Origin: Corynebacterium kutscheri
GTDB lineage: Bacteria; Actinomycetota; Actinomycetes; Mycobacteriales; Mycobacteriaceae
DNA: 64,000 nucleotides
Reading direction: 5' to 3'
Assembly: GCF_000980835.1 (NCBI RefSeq)
Contig: NZ_CP011312.1
Coordinates: 1-64,000, forward strand
Positions 1 through 12,259 of this stretch are shown here, piece after piece. The stretch's first letter is position 1; each line of letters opens with the position of its first letter. The translations under genes were made by a program, and so were the position numbers. Below the pieces are notes generated by a model that had not been told where the DNA came from, searched no databases, and saw only the letters and a list, made by a program, of their open reading frames with translations.

Positions 1-1590
1 GTGTCGGATTCCCCGATGTCGCTCGATGACACCTGGACAAAAATAGTCGATGACCTTGTCGTATTATCGCAATCTGCTAACAGTGGTATTTCTTCCCTAA
101 GCCACCAACAGCGTGCTTTTCTGGGATTAGCTCGGTTAATTTCGCTTACCGACGGCATTGCCATCGTGGCGGTTCCCTCAGCGATGGCTAAAGAAGTAGT
201 AGAAAAACAACTTAACAACGCCCTAGTACAAGTACTGACTCAAAGATTAGGTAGACCTTATTTATTAGCTATTTTGGTTAATGAGGCGTTAACCAGAACA
301 GAAGCACCAGAACCAGTTAGTACTCCCACGCCGGTTATACAAACAGAAACTGCTACTGCACCAGCTGAGCATATGCTGCCACCAGAAGTAGTTGAACCGG
401 TCGTCGAAAAGCCTATTTTACCAGTTCAAACCCCGAATCAGTCGGCTAATATTTATCCCCAGGAGACACCTCAAAATTGGCAGCGAACCAGTGTTAATTC
501 CAATTTGGAGCAAACTCCTGTCACAACACCGGTGGTTCCTACGCAATCGCAACAGCTACCTAATTTAAATTCACGTTATACCTTCGATACTTATGTGGTT
601 TCAACAACCAACCAACTTTCTTATGCAGCTGCTCGTGCAGTAGCTGAAAGCCCTGCTAAAGCATATAACCCGCTTTTTATTTGGGGTGATTCTGGTTTGG
701 GGAAAACCCATCTTTTACATGCCATTGGTAATTACGCACAGGTATTGTCGCCGAATTTACGTATTAAATACGTTTCCAGTGAAGAATTTACTAATGATTA
801 TATTAATTCGGTGCGTGATGATCGCCAGGAATCTTTTAAACGGCGTTATCGTGATCTCGACATTCTTATGGTCGATGATATTCAATTCTTACAAGGTAAA
901 GAGGGTACTCAGGAAGAGTTTTTCCATACTTTTAATGCCTTACAACAAAATGGCAAGCAGATTGTTCTCAGTTCTGACCGGCCACCAAAACAATTAACCA
1001 CCCTAGAAGATCGACTGCGTACTCGGTTCCAATCTGGGCTTATTGCCGATGTTTACCCACCTGATTTGGAAACTCGTATTGCAATTTTGCGTAATAAAGC
1101 CGAAGCAGAAAATCTTCACGCCGAAAATGGGGTCCTTGAGCTTATCGCTACCCGTTTTAATACCTCGATTCGTGAGCTTGAAGGAGCTTTTATTCGAGTA
1201 TCAGCTTTTGCTTCACTATCTCAATCAGCAATCACAATGGAAGTTGCTGAACAGGCATTACGAGATATGATGCCGGATCAAACTGAAATTGAAGTCAATT
1301 CTGATGTGATTATGGAAGTCACAGCAAAATACTTCAATATCACCAAAAAAGATCTATTGGGCAAATCAAAAGCCCAGCCAGTAGTACACACCCGCCATAT
1401 TGCTATGTATTTATGCCGTGAATTAACTGATCTATCACTACCGCGTATTGGTAAAACTTTTGGCGGTAAAGACCACAGCACAGTTTCTCATGCTATTAAA
1501 CGAATCCGTGATGAATTGAATAAAAAACAAGATACTTACGACGAGATTCAACAAATTACGCAGCTTATTAAAAATCATACTCCTGGTTAA
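1..1590 (+). CDS. dnaA: Chromosomal replication initiator DnaA
   Basis: Binds DnaA boxes at oriC, opens the duplex and recruits helicase. The 529-residue protein has the full layout: an N-terminal domain, a long Pro/Thr-rich linker (about residues 95-190), an AAA+ core with Walker A GDSGLGKT starting at residue 229 and Walker B around DD292-293, and the domain IV DNA-binding signature GGKDHSTVSHA near residue 488. The GTG at base 1 begins the protein; no upstream sequence is available to test it. dnaN follows after an origin-like gap, the standard actinobacterial order. A strong terminator lies just downstream. Confidence 0.98.
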   Translation: MSDSPMSLDDTWTKIVDDLVVLSQSANSGISSLSHQQRAFLGLARLISLTDGIAIVAVPSAMAKEVVEKQLNNALVQVLTQRLGRPYLLAILVNEALTRTEAPEPVSTPTPVIQTETATAPAEHMLPPEVVEPVVEKPILPVQTPNQSANIYPQETPQNWQRTSVNSNLEQTPVTTPVVPTQSQQLPNLNSRYTFDTYVVSTTNQLSYAAARAVAESPAKAYNPLFIWGDSGLGKTHLLHAIGNYAQVLSPNLRIKYVSSEEFTNDYINSVRDDRQESFKRRYRDLDILMVDDIQFLQGKEGTQEEFFHTFNALQQNGKQIVLSSDRPPKQLTTLEDRLRTRFQSGLIADVYPPDLETRIAILRNKAEAENLHAENGVLELIATRFNTSIRELEGAFIRVSAFASLSQSAITMEVAEQALRDMMPDQTEIEVNSDVIMEVTAKYFNITKKDLLGKSKAQPVVHTRHIAMYLCRELTDLSLPRIGKTFGGKDHSTVSHAIKRIRDELNKKQDTYDEIQQITQLIKNHTPG

Positions 1591-1605
1591 AAACATCCTT
1601 TAGCT

Positions 1606-1648
1606 AAGTGGTGTTCTGATTAATTTCTAATCAGAACACCACTTTTTT
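1606..1648 (+). terminator. Rho-independent terminator of dnaA
   Basis: A perfect 17-bp inverted repeat (1606-1622 with 1628-1644, loop ATTTC) is followed by a run of T. It sits 16 bases after the dnaA stop codon and separates dnaA from the origin region and dnaN. Confidence 0.9.
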
Positions 1649-2440
1649 GTGTTTTTAATTTTCTTTAGTTTTTAAAAATGACAAGACTAGAAAAGTGGGG
1701 CACTGATTTTGAATCAATTATTTACGGTATCGCTACTGCATAGCCTGGGATGGGTATTAACTAGGCAATTAACCGGTTACGAACTATGGCAATAAGAAAT
1801 CACATGTTATTACTTAGCTATTTTGCCAGCTCAAAGTGAGAAAAAATAGCATGCGGAAAAAGTTTTCCCCACAATCCCCAGAGTTATCCACAACCATGTA
1901 ATTACACCTTTGTAATTTAATGATTCTCAACACAATCCATTTCAAAAAAGAAGAGAAAACTATCCAGTACGACCTGCATAAATGCAAGAAAAGAAGCTGT
2001 GGAAAACTCGTCTAAAACTAGGGAAAGAATGTGAATAACAATGGGGAGAAAACTTTTTCCCCAATTACCGTATTTTATCCCCAGATTTTTCCCATAGATT
2101 TTCACAGCAAAAAATTGGCACTGAGCGCGAGAAATTAGCTCTTTTCCCCGATTTCACAGGACTTACTGTAGTTACCAACTATTTCTTTAAAAAGAATTCT
2201 TAGTAGAAATAAGGATCTGGGAAAACTGGATTCATTTTTGCTTATGCGCAAAAAGAAAAATTCAGCGATTTTGTAATTACAAAAACTGCTTACAAGTTTC
2301 CTCAACCGCCAACAACAGGTACGTTAGGTTTTGTAATTTCATAAAGTTTCACTCCGCACTTGCTTACTGCACTTACAACATAAAGTTCATAAGTGGTGTT
2401 GGTCTTAAACTTTGTCTAGTCGAGGAGCCAAAGAAAGCAC
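1649..2440. other. Putative chromosomal origin oriC (dnaA-dnaN gap)
   Basis: AT-rich, gene-free stretch between dnaA and dnaN, the usual actinobacterial origin position. It has a perfect DnaA box TTATCCACA at 1884-1892, a TTATTCACA-type box (reverse strand) at 2030-2038, and a one-mismatch box TGTGGAAAA at 1998-2006, plus several looser TTTTCCCC/TTTTCACA relatives at 1860-2110. A 14-base palindrome TTTGTAATTACAAA lies at 2270-2283 and a related word CATGTAATTACAC at 1895-1907. The dnaN promoter must lie in the distal part. Position and boxes support the origin; function is inferred. Confidence 0.8.
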
Positions 2441-3625
2441 ATGGACTCAAACGTGTCATTTCGCGTCGTTAAAAGCGACTTTGAAAGTGCGGTGGCCTGG
2501 GTAGCTCGCAGCTTGTCTGCTAAACCTGCTCAGCCAGTTTTGCGCGCAATGCTTATCACCGCGGATGACGACGGTCTTGAACTTGCTGGTTATGATTATG
2601 AAGTCTCGACCAAAGTACGCGTTGCTGCCGAGGTAGTTGAACCTGGAAAAATCGCAGTTGCCGGTAAACTTATTGCCGATATTGTTTCTACGCTGCCTAA
2701 TAAACCGGTTGAACTATCCGTTAATGGCGCTACCGTGCAATTAGTTTGTGGTACTTCTCGTTTTGAGTTGCCAATGATTCCTATTGAGGATTATCCACCA
2801 TTGCCAGCGTTACCGCAGGTAACGGGCGCAATGGATCCTAGACTTTTTAGTGAAGCTGTTTCTCAGGTTGCAGTAGCTGCGGGTAAAGATGACACTTTGC
2901 CAGTGCTTACTGGAATGCACATGGAAATCAATGGTGAAGAAGTTACTTTAACTGCTACCGATCGTTTTCGACTAGCTTTACGACGGTTCCAATGGGTACC
3001 AGCTAGCCCAGATGCCACCGCAAAGGTACTTATTCCCGCAAAGAATTTGCAAGAAAATGCTCGCACCATGGATACCAGCATCACCGAACCAATTGAGTTG
3101 GCTTTAGGTACTGGAGAAAACATTGGTTCTGAGGGACTTTTTGGTATTCACACCGATAACCGGCAAACCACTACTCGTATGCTTGATGCGGAATATCCTA
3201 ATGTAGCTCCGCTATTGCCCAAGAGCCATCAAGCAATGGCAAGTGTAGAAATTTCTGCTTTACAAGATGCGATTAAGCGTGTTGCTTTGGTTGCTGATCG
3301 TAATGCACAAATTCGGTTGCAGTTTAGTGCTGGTGAGGTAATTCTTTCTGCTGGTGGTGCTGAGGCAGGTCATGCTGAGGAACGAGTAGCGTGCTCATAT
3401 ACCGGTAGTGAAGATCTTTTTATTGCTTTTAATCCGCAGTTTTTGCGAGAAGGATTAGGCGTTATTCGAACCAACCGGGTTGTGTTTGGGTTTACTGACT
3501 CTAGTCGTCCAGCAATTATGATTCCGGAACCAGAAGATATGCCTGAAGCAGATGAAACTGGCGCTTTCCCTACTCCAGACACCGATTTCACTTATCTTCT
3601 CATGCCAGTTCGGCTACCAGGTTAA
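2441..3625 (+). CDS. dnaN: DNA polymerase III beta sliding clamp
   Basis: Forms the ring-shaped dimer that tethers the replicative polymerase to DNA. At 394 residues it has the family length and three clamp-fold repeats; the N-terminus (VSFRVVKSDFESAVAWVAR) and the C-terminal end (FTYLLMPVRLPG) are typical of actinobacterial DnaN. The ATG at 2441 is preceded by GAGGAGCC about 14 bases upstream. recF follows 15 bases downstream, suggesting co-transcription of dnaN-recF-DciA. Confidence 0.98.
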   Translation: MDSNVSFRVVKSDFESAVAWVARSLSAKPAQPVLRAMLITADDDGLELAGYDYEVSTKVRVAAEVVEPGKIAVAGKLIADIVSTLPNKPVELSVNGATVQLVCGTSRFELPMIPIEDYPPLPALPQVTGAMDPRLFSEAVSQVAVAAGKDDTLPVLTGMHMEINGEEVTLTATDRFRLALRRFQWVPASPDATAKVLIPAKNLQENARTMDTSITEPIELALGTGENIGSEGLFGIHTDNRQTTTRMLDAEYPNVAPLLPKSHQAMASVEISALQDAIKRVALVADRNAQIRLQFSAGEVILSAGGAEAGHAEERVACSYTGSEDLFIAFNPQFLREGLGVIRTNRVVFGFTDSSRPAIMIPEPEDMPEADETGAFPTPDTDFTYLLMPVRLPG

Positions 3626-3640
3626 ATAGCTCAAATCCTC

Positions 3641-4840
3641 GTGTATCTTCGATCTTTATCCTTAACAGACTTTCGATCATGGCCTGAGCTTGAGATAGAA
3701 CTCAATCCTGGGGTAACGGTTTTTATAGGCCGTAATGGTTTTGGCAAGACCAATATTGTCGAAGCGATCGGATATATTGCCCATTTAGGGTCACACCGAG
3801 TCTCACAGGATAGTCCGTTGGTACGCCAAGGATGTGATTCTGCACGGATTTCTGCTACTGCAATTAATCAAGGCCGTGAACTTAGTGCGCATTTATTAAT
3901 TAAGGCTAAAGGTACCAACCAAGCACAGATTAATCGCACTCGACTAAAAAGCAGCAGAGAATTACTCGGGGTAGTAAAAACTGTGCTGTTTTCGCCAGAA
4001 GATCTTGCGTTAGTTCGTGGTGAACCTGAGGGGCGTAGGCGGTTTTTAGATCATATTATTGCTACCAGAAAACCCCGCTTAGCTGGAGTAAAAGCTGATT
4101 ATGATAAGGTTTTACGCCAACGCAATTCGCTATTAAAAAATGCTGGTGTGGCATTAAGACGCGGTTATGGCACTGATGAATCAGCTTTGCTTACTCTCGA
4201 CGTGTGGGATCAACAGTTATCGGCACTTGGTGCACAAGTTATTCATGCGCGTCAAGAACTTGTTGCCGAGCTCAATCCGTTGGTTCATAGTGCTTATGCT
4301 GGGATTGCTCCAGAATCTAGGCCAGCAGCTATTCGCTATATTTCAACAATTGATGCGCTAAATAACGCTAATACTTTGATAGATATTGAAGTTATAGAAG
4401 CGATGATGCTTTCTGAATTAGGTGCAAAAAGACAACGCGAAATTGAACGCGGTGGTTCTTTGGTTGGGCCTCATCGCGATGATCTTGATTTATTATTGGG
4501 TAATTATCCAGCAAAAGGTTTTGCTAGCCATGGCGAAACCTGGTCACTGGCATTAAGTTTGCGTTTGGCAGAATTTGAATTAGTTCGCAGCGATGGTACC
4601 GACCCAATTTTGATTCTTGATGATGTGTTTTCGGAATTAGATGCTCAACGACGAGAAAAACTAGTAGCATTAGCTGCTTCTGCCGAACAAGTATTAATTA
4701 CCGCTGCTGTTGCTGGAGATTTACCAGTTAATTTAACTAGTGGCACCCAGCTTATAACACATACTGTTAAGGTAAAAGATACTGATCAAGGACGAATTTC
4801 ATTACTGGATGACACAAAAACTAAGAAAGAAAAGCTATGA
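3641..4840 (+). CDS. recF: DNA replication and repair protein RecF
   Basis: SMC-like ATPase that loads RecA at single-strand gaps. The 399-residue protein starts [14 protein letters not shown], has Walker [10 protein letters not shown] near residue 30, and carries the C-terminal ABC signature and Walker B ([11 protein letters not shown]) near residue 327. The GTG start is chosen because it gives the canonical N-terminus; there is no strong ribosome-binding site, consistent with coupling to dnaN. The stop overlaps the ATG of the next gene (ATGA). Confidence 0.97.
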   Translation: MYLRSLSLTDFRSWPELEIELNPGVTVFIGRNGFGKTNIVEAIGYIAHLGSHRVSQDSPLVRQGCDSARISATAINQGRELSAHLLIKAKGTNQAQINRTRLKSSRELLGVVKTVLFSPEDLALVRGEPEGRRRFLDHIIATRKPRLAGVKADYDKVLRQRNSLLKNAGVALRRGYGTDESALLTLDVWDQQLSALGAQVIHARQELVAELNPLVHSAYAGIAPESRPAAIRYISTIDALNNANTLIDIEVIEAMMLSELGAKRQREIERGGSLVGPHRDDLDLLLGNYPAKGFASHGETWSLALSLRLAEFELVRSDGTDPILILDDVFSELDAQRREKLVALAASAEQVLITAAVAGDLPVNLTSGTQLITHTVKVKDTDQGRISLLDDTKTKKEKL

Positions 4841-5403
4841 CATCTGTATCGACTTCTGGTGCTTCGCCAGATCCAGTTGATCCTATCGCAGAGGCTTTTC
4901 AACGGGTTCGTCATGAAGCAAAAAAACGTTTGGGAAAAGTACCAGACATTAACCATTCAGTTAGTCGTCGTAAAGTAAAAACCGAAGCAAATAAAACTTA
5001 TCAACGTGGTCGTCCTACTGGTGCTGATGGTAGAGCGCTTCCTCAACGAGATCGTTTAGAAGGAATCGGCGAAATTTTAAACCAGGAAATTGCTGCGCGT
5101 GGGTGGCAAAAAAATATTGCTGTGGGCATGGTATCTTCGCACTGGGAAGAACTAGTAGGTTTGGCAGTCGCTGAGCATACTGAAGTGGTTATGGTCAAAG
5201 AAACTACTCTTTTTATTAGCTGCGAATCTACTGCTTGGGCAACAAACCTTCGGTTAATGCAACGCCAGATTTTGCAGACTATTGCTAAAAAAGTTGGTCC
5301 TGGTGTGATTACCGAATTGAAAATCTTTGGACCGAAAACCCCCAGTTGGCGTTTTGGTCCCTTGCATGTCAAAGGTCGTGGACCACGCGATACTTATGGT
5401 TAA
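4837..5403 (+). CDS. DciA-like DUF721 protein
   Basis: The 188-residue protein has a basic, disordered N-terminal half and a C-terminal DUF721 domain (about residues 70-175, including [12 protein letters not shown] and the stretch around [13 protein letters not shown]). In actinobacteria this family lies between recF and gyrB; DciA proteins help load the replicative helicase DnaB. The ATG overlaps the recF stop by four bases, indicating translational coupling. The helicase-loading role comes from the family, not from direct evidence here. Confidence 0.9.
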   Translation: MTSVSTSGASPDPVDPIAEAFQRVRHEAKKRLGKVPDINHSVSRRKVKTEANKTYQRGRPTGADGRALPQRDRLEGIGEILNQEIAARGWQKNIAVGMVSSHWEELVGLAVAEHTEVVMVKETTLFISCESTAWATNLRLMQRQILQTIAKKVGPGVITELKIFGPKTPSWRFGPLHVKGRGPRDTYG

Positions 5404-5558
5404 GCTAATTAAAACAGTGCTATATCTGTGTTAAAAATACACTGAGATACTGCTAGAAATTTGGCTAAAAATATAAAAATGTCTGTCGTTAGCGAGAAAA
5501 CGCACGAAAATGGCATTTTAAGGCGCGAAGGCGGGTTCTAGTAGGGGGCTAGGCAGTG

Positions 5559-7666
<2,108 letters not shown>

Positions 7667-7680
7667 AAGGTCTTTACTTA

Positions 7681-7716
7681 AAAAATCCGCCCTGTTATGT
7701 GTTAGGGCGGATTTTT
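7681..7716 (+). terminator. Bidirectional terminator after gyrB
   Basis: A perfect 13-bp inverted repeat (7681-7693 with 7704-7716) is flanked by A and T runs. It serves gyrB and the convergent DUF6918-like gene that ends at 7729. Confidence 0.9.
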
Positions 7717-7728
7717 AGTTTCCTAGTA

Positions 7729-8163
7729 TTACATGTGTTTTTGTAGTACTGCGCCAATAGCTGGGATATGTGGAGTGATGAGTTTTTCGGCTTTGCCGCG
7801 CATACTGCCATAAACTTTTTTCAGGGCAGAAACATTAACTTTTTCTACATTACGATCAAGCACATCAAGAATATCGCTGACTACTGCTTCAGCATTGCGG
7901 GAGAGAAAAATACCGAAGTCTTCTTCACCGCTAGCAGTAAATTGTTGCCATTGTGGATCAAGTTTTTCGACGAATTCTGGCAGCATACGATTGCAGGCTT
8001 TAACAATGATGTCGGAATTAACTTTCTTTGCCCCGTTGACTGCAGTTTTTAGTGCGGCACCGCTAATACCGGATTGTTGGTCGATAGTGTGTTCAGCTAA
8101 TGCTGCAAGATCAGTAACAACAGCTTCACGTGGTTGTTCTAATAGGGTGGTTAGGCTTGACAT
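7729..8163 (-). CDS. DUF6918-like conserved protein
   Basis: A 144-residue soluble, mostly helical protein starting MSSLTTLLEQPREAVV, with no signal peptide or membrane segment. It resembles the small uncharacterised actinobacterial family DUF6918; no catalytic motif is recognised. An AGGACC-like site lies just upstream of the ATG at 8163. It is convergent with gyrB and transcribed alone. Function unknown. Confidence 0.75.
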   Translation of the reverse strand: MSSLTTLLEQPREAVVTDLAALAEHTIDQQSGISGAALKTAVNGAKKVNSDIIVKACNRMLPEFVEKLDPQWQQFTASGEEDFGIFLSRNAEAVVSDILDVLDRNVEKVNVSALKKVYGSMRGKAEKLITPHIPAIGAVLQKHM

Positions 8164-8290
8164 AAAAGGTCCTTTTTATCGGCGATAAATGCAAGATTAT
8201 TGTACGGGGTTTGGGATTATAAAACTTAAAAAAGTAAAATCTTAGGGCAATAATGGGTGTTTGTAGCTAGAAGAAGTGGGATAAAAGAAG

Positions 8291-8347
8291 AGCGATCTTC
8301 TTTCTTAATGGCACCTGGTTGGGGTGCGGTTAAGAATAAAGATCGCT
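8291..8347. repeat. 57-base nested hairpin in intergenic DNA
   Basis: The arms AGCGATCTT (8291-8299) and AAGATCGCT (8339-8347) are perfect complements. An inner CTTAA/TTAAG pair and a further GCACC/GGTGC stem (8311-8315 with 8323-8327) continue the structure with short internal loops. The gap 8164-8509 has no open frame of note, and there is no clean T run, so this is not a standard terminator. It could be a structured RNA or a protein-binding palindrome. Confidence 0.6.
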
Positions 8348-8509
8348 AGGCTGTGATTCTTCCGCCACAGAATTATAAAAAACCTCTGTAATCACAACAG
8401 CAACATACGTTACAGGAATCCTGGGAAAATTATCAAGAATTATCCAAAGAAAATGAATTTTTTTATGGTGCAGATGATCGTGACTCTTAATCCTAAGAAA
8501 ACCCGTTTG

Positions 8510-8791
8510 TTAACTTTCTTCGTTTAATCGCAGACAAAGATCACGCAAAATAGCGCCAAATTCTTCATTATGTGCACTCAATGGTTGTAATTTCACTGTG
8601 GCTTTATACACAGCTTGTGCTTGAGTTGTTGGGCTACGGTAAGCACTTAATCCGGAAAAAGATGAGGTAGATACTGCTGCAATGGCAGAAAGAAACGCAA
8701 GGTGTTCCAGCTGGGCTGGAAAATAGTGGCAAAAAGTAGTGGCAATATGAAGTGCTTGTTCTGGGGTGAAACCGCGCAGTGTTGTTCTCAT
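8510..8791 (-). CDS. Degenerate Doc/Fic-like protein, second gene of a TA-like pair
   Basis: This 93-residue protein starts by TAATG overlap with the upstream ribbon-helix-helix gene, the classic toxin-antitoxin layout. By eye it follows the actinobacterial death-on-curing (Doc) pattern: TPEQALHIA at residues 9-17, a Phe-Gly-x-x-Ala-Tyr-like segment at 45-51, and QPLSAHNEE at 69-77 where Fic/Doc proteins carry HPFxDGNKR. Only Pro and Asn survive there; the catalytic His is Gln and the Gly is His. It is also shorter than usual Doc proteins (about 125 residues). An unrelated orphan remains possible. Confidence 0.5.
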   Translation of the reverse strand: MRTTLRGFTPEQALHIATTFCHYFPAQLEHLAFLSAIAAVSTSSFSGLSAYRSPTTQAQAVYKATVKLQPLSAHNEEFGAILRDLCLRLNEES

Positions 8792-9003
8792 TAGCGTTGG
8801 TGCTTTTTCACGGTATGAAGAGTGTGGGCATAATCTTCGATAAGTTCGCTGGCAAGGGCAGTAATTTCTGCGTCGGCAAGCGTGCGAGCAGCGGTTGCAA
8901 CAATGGCACGTACTGCGGCTTCTTGTTTACTCGACCCCTGAGCCTGAGCGAGTAGTGTTAGTGCGCGATCTTGTTGGCTAGTTAAGCGAAGTGTCATGGA
9001 CAT
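8791..9003 (-). CDS. CopG/ribbon-helix-helix antitoxin-like protein
   Basis: A small protein of 70 residues from the ATG at 9003 (or 68 from 8997; the frame stays open to 9033). The sequence MTLRLTSQQDRALTLLAQAQ followed by SKQEAAVRAIV is the beta strand plus two helices of a ribbon-helix-helix DNA-binding domain. Actinobacterial proteins of this type pair with Doc toxins. The downstream gene overlaps by one base. Direct repeats of TGGTATCAA just upstream are a likely autoregulatory operator. The start is placed after those repeats and is not certain. Confidence 0.7.
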   Translation of the reverse strand: MSMTLRLTSQQDRALTLLAQAQGSSKQEAAVRAIVATAARTLADAEITALASELIEDYAHTLHTVKKHQR

Positions 9004-9014
9004 GGAGCTAACAA

Positions 9015-9044
9015 TATCAACTAGTGGTATCAATATGGTATCAA
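9015..9044 (-). promoter_or_regulatory. Candidate antitoxin operator (tandem TATCAA repeats)
   Basis: TGGTATCAA occurs at 9025-9033 and again at 9036-9044, 11 bases apart (one helical turn), with a third TATCAA at 9015-9020. The repeats lie immediately upstream of the ribbon-helix-helix gene, where such proteins bind to repress their own operon. Binding is inferred. Confidence 0.5.
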
Positions 9045-9187
9045 AACGAGGGGGGTATCTGGTTTAACGGGCGCATGAAGGCGAAATATATCTGTAATAG
9101 GCGTACACTGGTTCGCGGTTTCAAAGCACGAAGCAAGTTTTTTAATTCTTTCTAAGTGCGATCAAAAACGAGAGATAAAGGTGAGAC

Positions 9188-11755
9188 ATGAGCGACGATC
9201 TCTTGTCCGGTGATGGCTATGATCGGGTGCTTCCGATTGACCTCAACGAAGAGATGCAGACCAGCTACATCGATTATGCGATGTCGGTTATCGTTGGTCG
9301 TGCGCTGCCTGAGGTCAGAGACGGCCTTAAGCCAGTGCACCGCCGCATTTTATACGCAATGTACGATTCGGGTTATCGACCCGATCGTGGATATGTAAAG
9401 GCATCTCGTCCGGTTGCCGATACCATGGGTCAATTCCACCCGCATGGCGATGGTGCTATTTATGACACTTTGGTACGTCTTGCCCAGGACTGGAATATGC
9501 GTTATCCCTTTGTCGATGGGCAAGGTAACTTTGGTTCTCGAGGTAACGACGGCCCGGCTGCTATGCGTTACACCGAGTGTCGCTTAACCCCATTGGCTAT
9601 GGAAATGGTGCGCGATATTCGCGAAAACACCGTCAATTTCTCGCCAAACTACGACGGCAAGACTCAAGAACCGGATATTTTACCGGCTCGCGTGCCTAAT
9701 TTATTGATGAATGGCTCTAATGGTATCGCCGTTGGTATGGCCACCAATATTCCGCCACATAATCTTAATGAGCTTGCCGACGCTATTTTCTGGTTGTTAG
9801 AAAATCCAGATGCAGAAGATGCCGAAGCACTTGAAGCCTGCATGGAATATGTCAAAGGCCCAGATTTTCCTACTGCCGGTCTTATTGTTGGCACTCAGGG
9901 AATCAAGGACGCTTATACCACTGGTCGTGGCTCTATCCGGATGCGCGGTGTGACCTCTATTGAAGAAGAAGGTAACCGTCAAACCATTGTGATCACCGAG
10001 TTGCCATACCAGGTTAACCCGGACAATATGATCTCCAATATTGCTGAGCAGGTTCGCGACGGTAAACTCGCTGGCATTTCTAAGATTGAAGATGAATCCT
10101 CTGACCGTGTTGGTATGCGTATTGTAGTCACCTTAAAACGTGACGCGGTGCCACGCGTGGTGCTGAATAACCTGTATAAGCATTCTCAGCTGCAAACCAG
10201 TTTTGGTGCCAATATGTTATCTATCGTCGATGGCGTACCACGCACCTTACGGCTTGATCAGATGCTGCGTTATTACGTAGAACATCAAATTGAGGTTATT
10301 GTTCGCCGCACCCAATACCGACTAGATGAGGCCGAAAAGCGTGCCCATATCTTGCGTGGTTTGGTTAAAGCGCTGGATATGATCGACGAAGTTATTGCAT
10401 TGATTCGTCGTTCAGCAACCGTAGATATTGCCCGCGAAGGACTCAAAGATCTACTTGATATTGATGATGTTCAAGCAGACGCCATTTTGGCTATGCAATT
10501 GCGTCGTCTAGCAGCTTTGGAACGTCAAAAGATTGTTGACGAACTCGCGGAAATCGAGTTAGAGATCGCTGATCTGAAAGATATTTTGGCCTCACCTGAG
10601 CGCCAGCGCATTATTGTTCGCGATGAACTCAAAGAGATCGTAAACAAATACGGTGATGAGCGTCGCACCCAGATTATTGCCGCAACCGGTGATGTTACTG
10701 AAGAAGACCTTATTGCTCGCGAAAACGTAGTAGTTACTATTACCTCTACCGGTTATGCCAAGCGCACTAAGGTTGATGCTTATAAGGCACAAAAACGCGG
10801 TGGCAAGGGAGTTCGCGGTGCTGAGCTTAAGCAGGACGATATTGTGCGTCACTTCTTTGTCTGCTCAACTCACGATTGGATTCTCTTCTTTACTAACTTT
10901 GGCCGGGTTTATCGCCTTAAGGCTTATGAATTACCAGAGACTTCACGCACCGCACGTGGACAGCATGTGGCTAACTTGTTGGAATTCCAACCAGAAGAGC
11001 GCATCGCACAGGTCATTCAGATCCAAAGCTACACTGATGCTCCATACCTGGTGTTAGCAACAGCACAAGGTCGGGTAAAGAAGTCACGTCTATCTGATTA
11101 TGAGTCCAACCGCTCTGGTGGGTTAATCGCTATTAACCTTAATGAGGGCGACAAACTTATTGGTGCTGCGTTGTGCTCTAACGAAGATGATCTGTTGTTG
11201 GTCTCTGAAGAAGGACAATCCATTCGTTTTAGCGCTAACGATGATCAGCTGCGTCCAATGGGTCGAAGCACAGCCGGTGTGAAAGGTATGCGCTTCCGCG
11301 ATGACGATCAGCTCTTAGCCATGTGCGTGGTTCGCGATGGTGAATATTTGCTGGTGGCTACTTCAGGTGGCTATGGCAAGCGCACCGCCATGAGTGAATA
11401 CAATACGCAAGGCCGAGGCGGTATGGGTGTTGTAACCTTCAAGTACAACGCTAAACGGGGCAAGCTCATTGGCGCATTGGCGGTAAACGAAGATGACCAG
11501 ATCTTTGCTATTACCTCAGCTGGTGGTGTTATCCGCACTGAAGTCAACCAGATTCGCCCATCAAGTAGGCAAACTATGGGTGTACGCCTGGTTAACCTTG
11601 AAGATGGAGTTGAAGTTCTCGCCATCGATCGCAATGTTGAGGGCGAAGGCGAAGAGGTTGCTGAAGCATTAGCTAGCGGTAACACAGTTGGTATGGCGGA
11701 TAAGCAGCCAACACTTCAAGAATCCATTGTTGCTGATACTACGGAGGAGAACTAG
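9188..11755 (+). CDS. gyrA: DNA gyrase subunit A
   Basis: Breakage-reunion subunit of gyrase, 855 residues. The winged-helix/tower core carries the catalytic Tyr128 in AAMRYTE, and the C-terminal beta-pinwheel has six-fold repeats including a GyrA box (around QKRGGKG). AAAGGTGAG lies just before the ATG. In the quinolone-resistance-determining region ([10 protein letters not shown]) residue 89, equivalent to E. coli Ser83, is Gly; the Asp87 equivalent, Asp93, is kept. The stop overlaps the next gene's GTG by one base. Confidence 0.97.
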   Translation: MSDDLLSGDGYDRVLPIDLNEEMQTSYIDYAMSVIVGRALPEVRDGLKPVHRRILYAMYDSGYRPDRGYVKASRPVADTMGQFHPHGDGAIYDTLVRLAQDWNMRYPFVDGQGNFGSRGNDGPAAMRYTECRLTPLAMEMVRDIRENTVNFSPNYDGKTQEPDILPARVPNLLMNGSNGIAVGMATNIPPHNLNELADAIFWLLENPDAEDAEALEACMEYVKGPDFPTAGLIVGTQGIKDAYTTGRGSIRMRGVTSIEEEGNRQTIVITELPYQVNPDNMISNIAEQVRDGKLAGISKIEDESSDRVGMRIVVTLKRDAVPRVVLNNLYKHSQLQTSFGANMLSIVDGVPRTLRLDQMLRYYVEHQIEVIVRRTQYRLDEAEKRAHILRGLVKALDMIDEVIALIRRSATVDIAREGLKDLLDIDDVQADAILAMQLRRLAALERQKIVDELAEIELEIADLKDILASPERQRIIVRDELKEIVNKYGDERRTQIIAATGDVTEEDLIARENVVVTITSTGYAKRTKVDAYKAQKRGGKGVRGAELKQDDIVRHFFVCSTHDWILFFTNFGRVYRLKAYELPETSRTARGQHVANLLEFQPEERIAQVIQIQSYTDAPYLVLATAQGRVKKSRLSDYESNRSGGLIAINLNEGDKLIGAALCSNEDDLLLVSEEGQSIRFSANDDQLRPMGRSTAGVKGMRFRDDDQLLAMCVVRDGEYLLVATSGGYGKRTAMSEYNTQGRGGMGVVTFKYNAKRGKLIGALAVNEDDQIFAITSAGGVIRTEVNQIRPSSRQTMGVRLVNLEDGVEVLAIDRNVEGEGEEVAEALASGNTVGMADKQPTLQESIVADTTEEN

Positions 11756-12099
11756 TGGCTACTCGTGAGCTTATAATTCAGCGAATTTCACCGCTGTCTG
11801 CTTTCCGTACCACATTGGCTTTATCTTTAGTTGGTTTAGCTGCCTGGGTATTGTGTGCCGCATTGGTTTATGTTGGCCTTGATACTTTTGGGGTATGGGC
11901 CCAGGTGAATGCCATTATTGGTGGAGTAGGCGGTAATCAGGTGGTTACTTTTGGACTCGTGCTTTCTATTGCCAGCTTGCTTGGCGCCATTATGGCGATT
12001 TTTCTTACTGTATTAGCGCCACTGGTCGCTGTTATCTATAACGCGGTGGTAGAGCTTTTTGGTGGTATTCGCGTTACGGTGCGGGAAGAAATCGACTAA
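11755..12099 (+). CDS. DUF3566 transmembrane protein
   Basis: A 114-residue protein matching the DUF3566 family found directly downstream of gyrA in mycobacteria and corynebacteria. It has two hydrophobic segments (about residues 22-43 and 66-90) around a loop and ends in an amphipathic segment (VVELFGGIRVTVREEID). The GTG start lies within GGAGGAGAACTAGTG, so the ribosome-binding site is inside the end of gyrA. Function is unknown. Confidence 0.88.
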   Translation: MATRELIIQRISPLSAFRTTLALSLVGLAAWVLCAALVYVGLDTFGVWAQVNAIIGGVGGNQVVTFGLVLSIASLLGAIMAIFLTVLAPLVAVIYNAVVELFGGIRVTVREEID

Positions 12100-12118
12100 G
12101 CCGTATAACTATTTTAAG

Positions 12119-12153
12119 TATCCGCAACTAACTATTGGTTGCGGATATTTTTT
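12119..12153 (+). terminator. Terminator of the gyrA operon
   Basis: The 10-bp stem TATCCGCAAC/GTTGCGGATA (12119-12128 with 12138-12147) is followed by six T, 19 bases after the DUF3566 stop. Confidence 0.88.
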
Positions 12154-12259
12154 GCTTTTCAACGCTATTTTTCCAAGCTAGTTTCAATGTAAGAAAATAT
12201 ACGTGACCTTGGGATTTGTTAGTTTTAAAAATAGTGTGTAAAGTTCTATCTCGTTCCCA

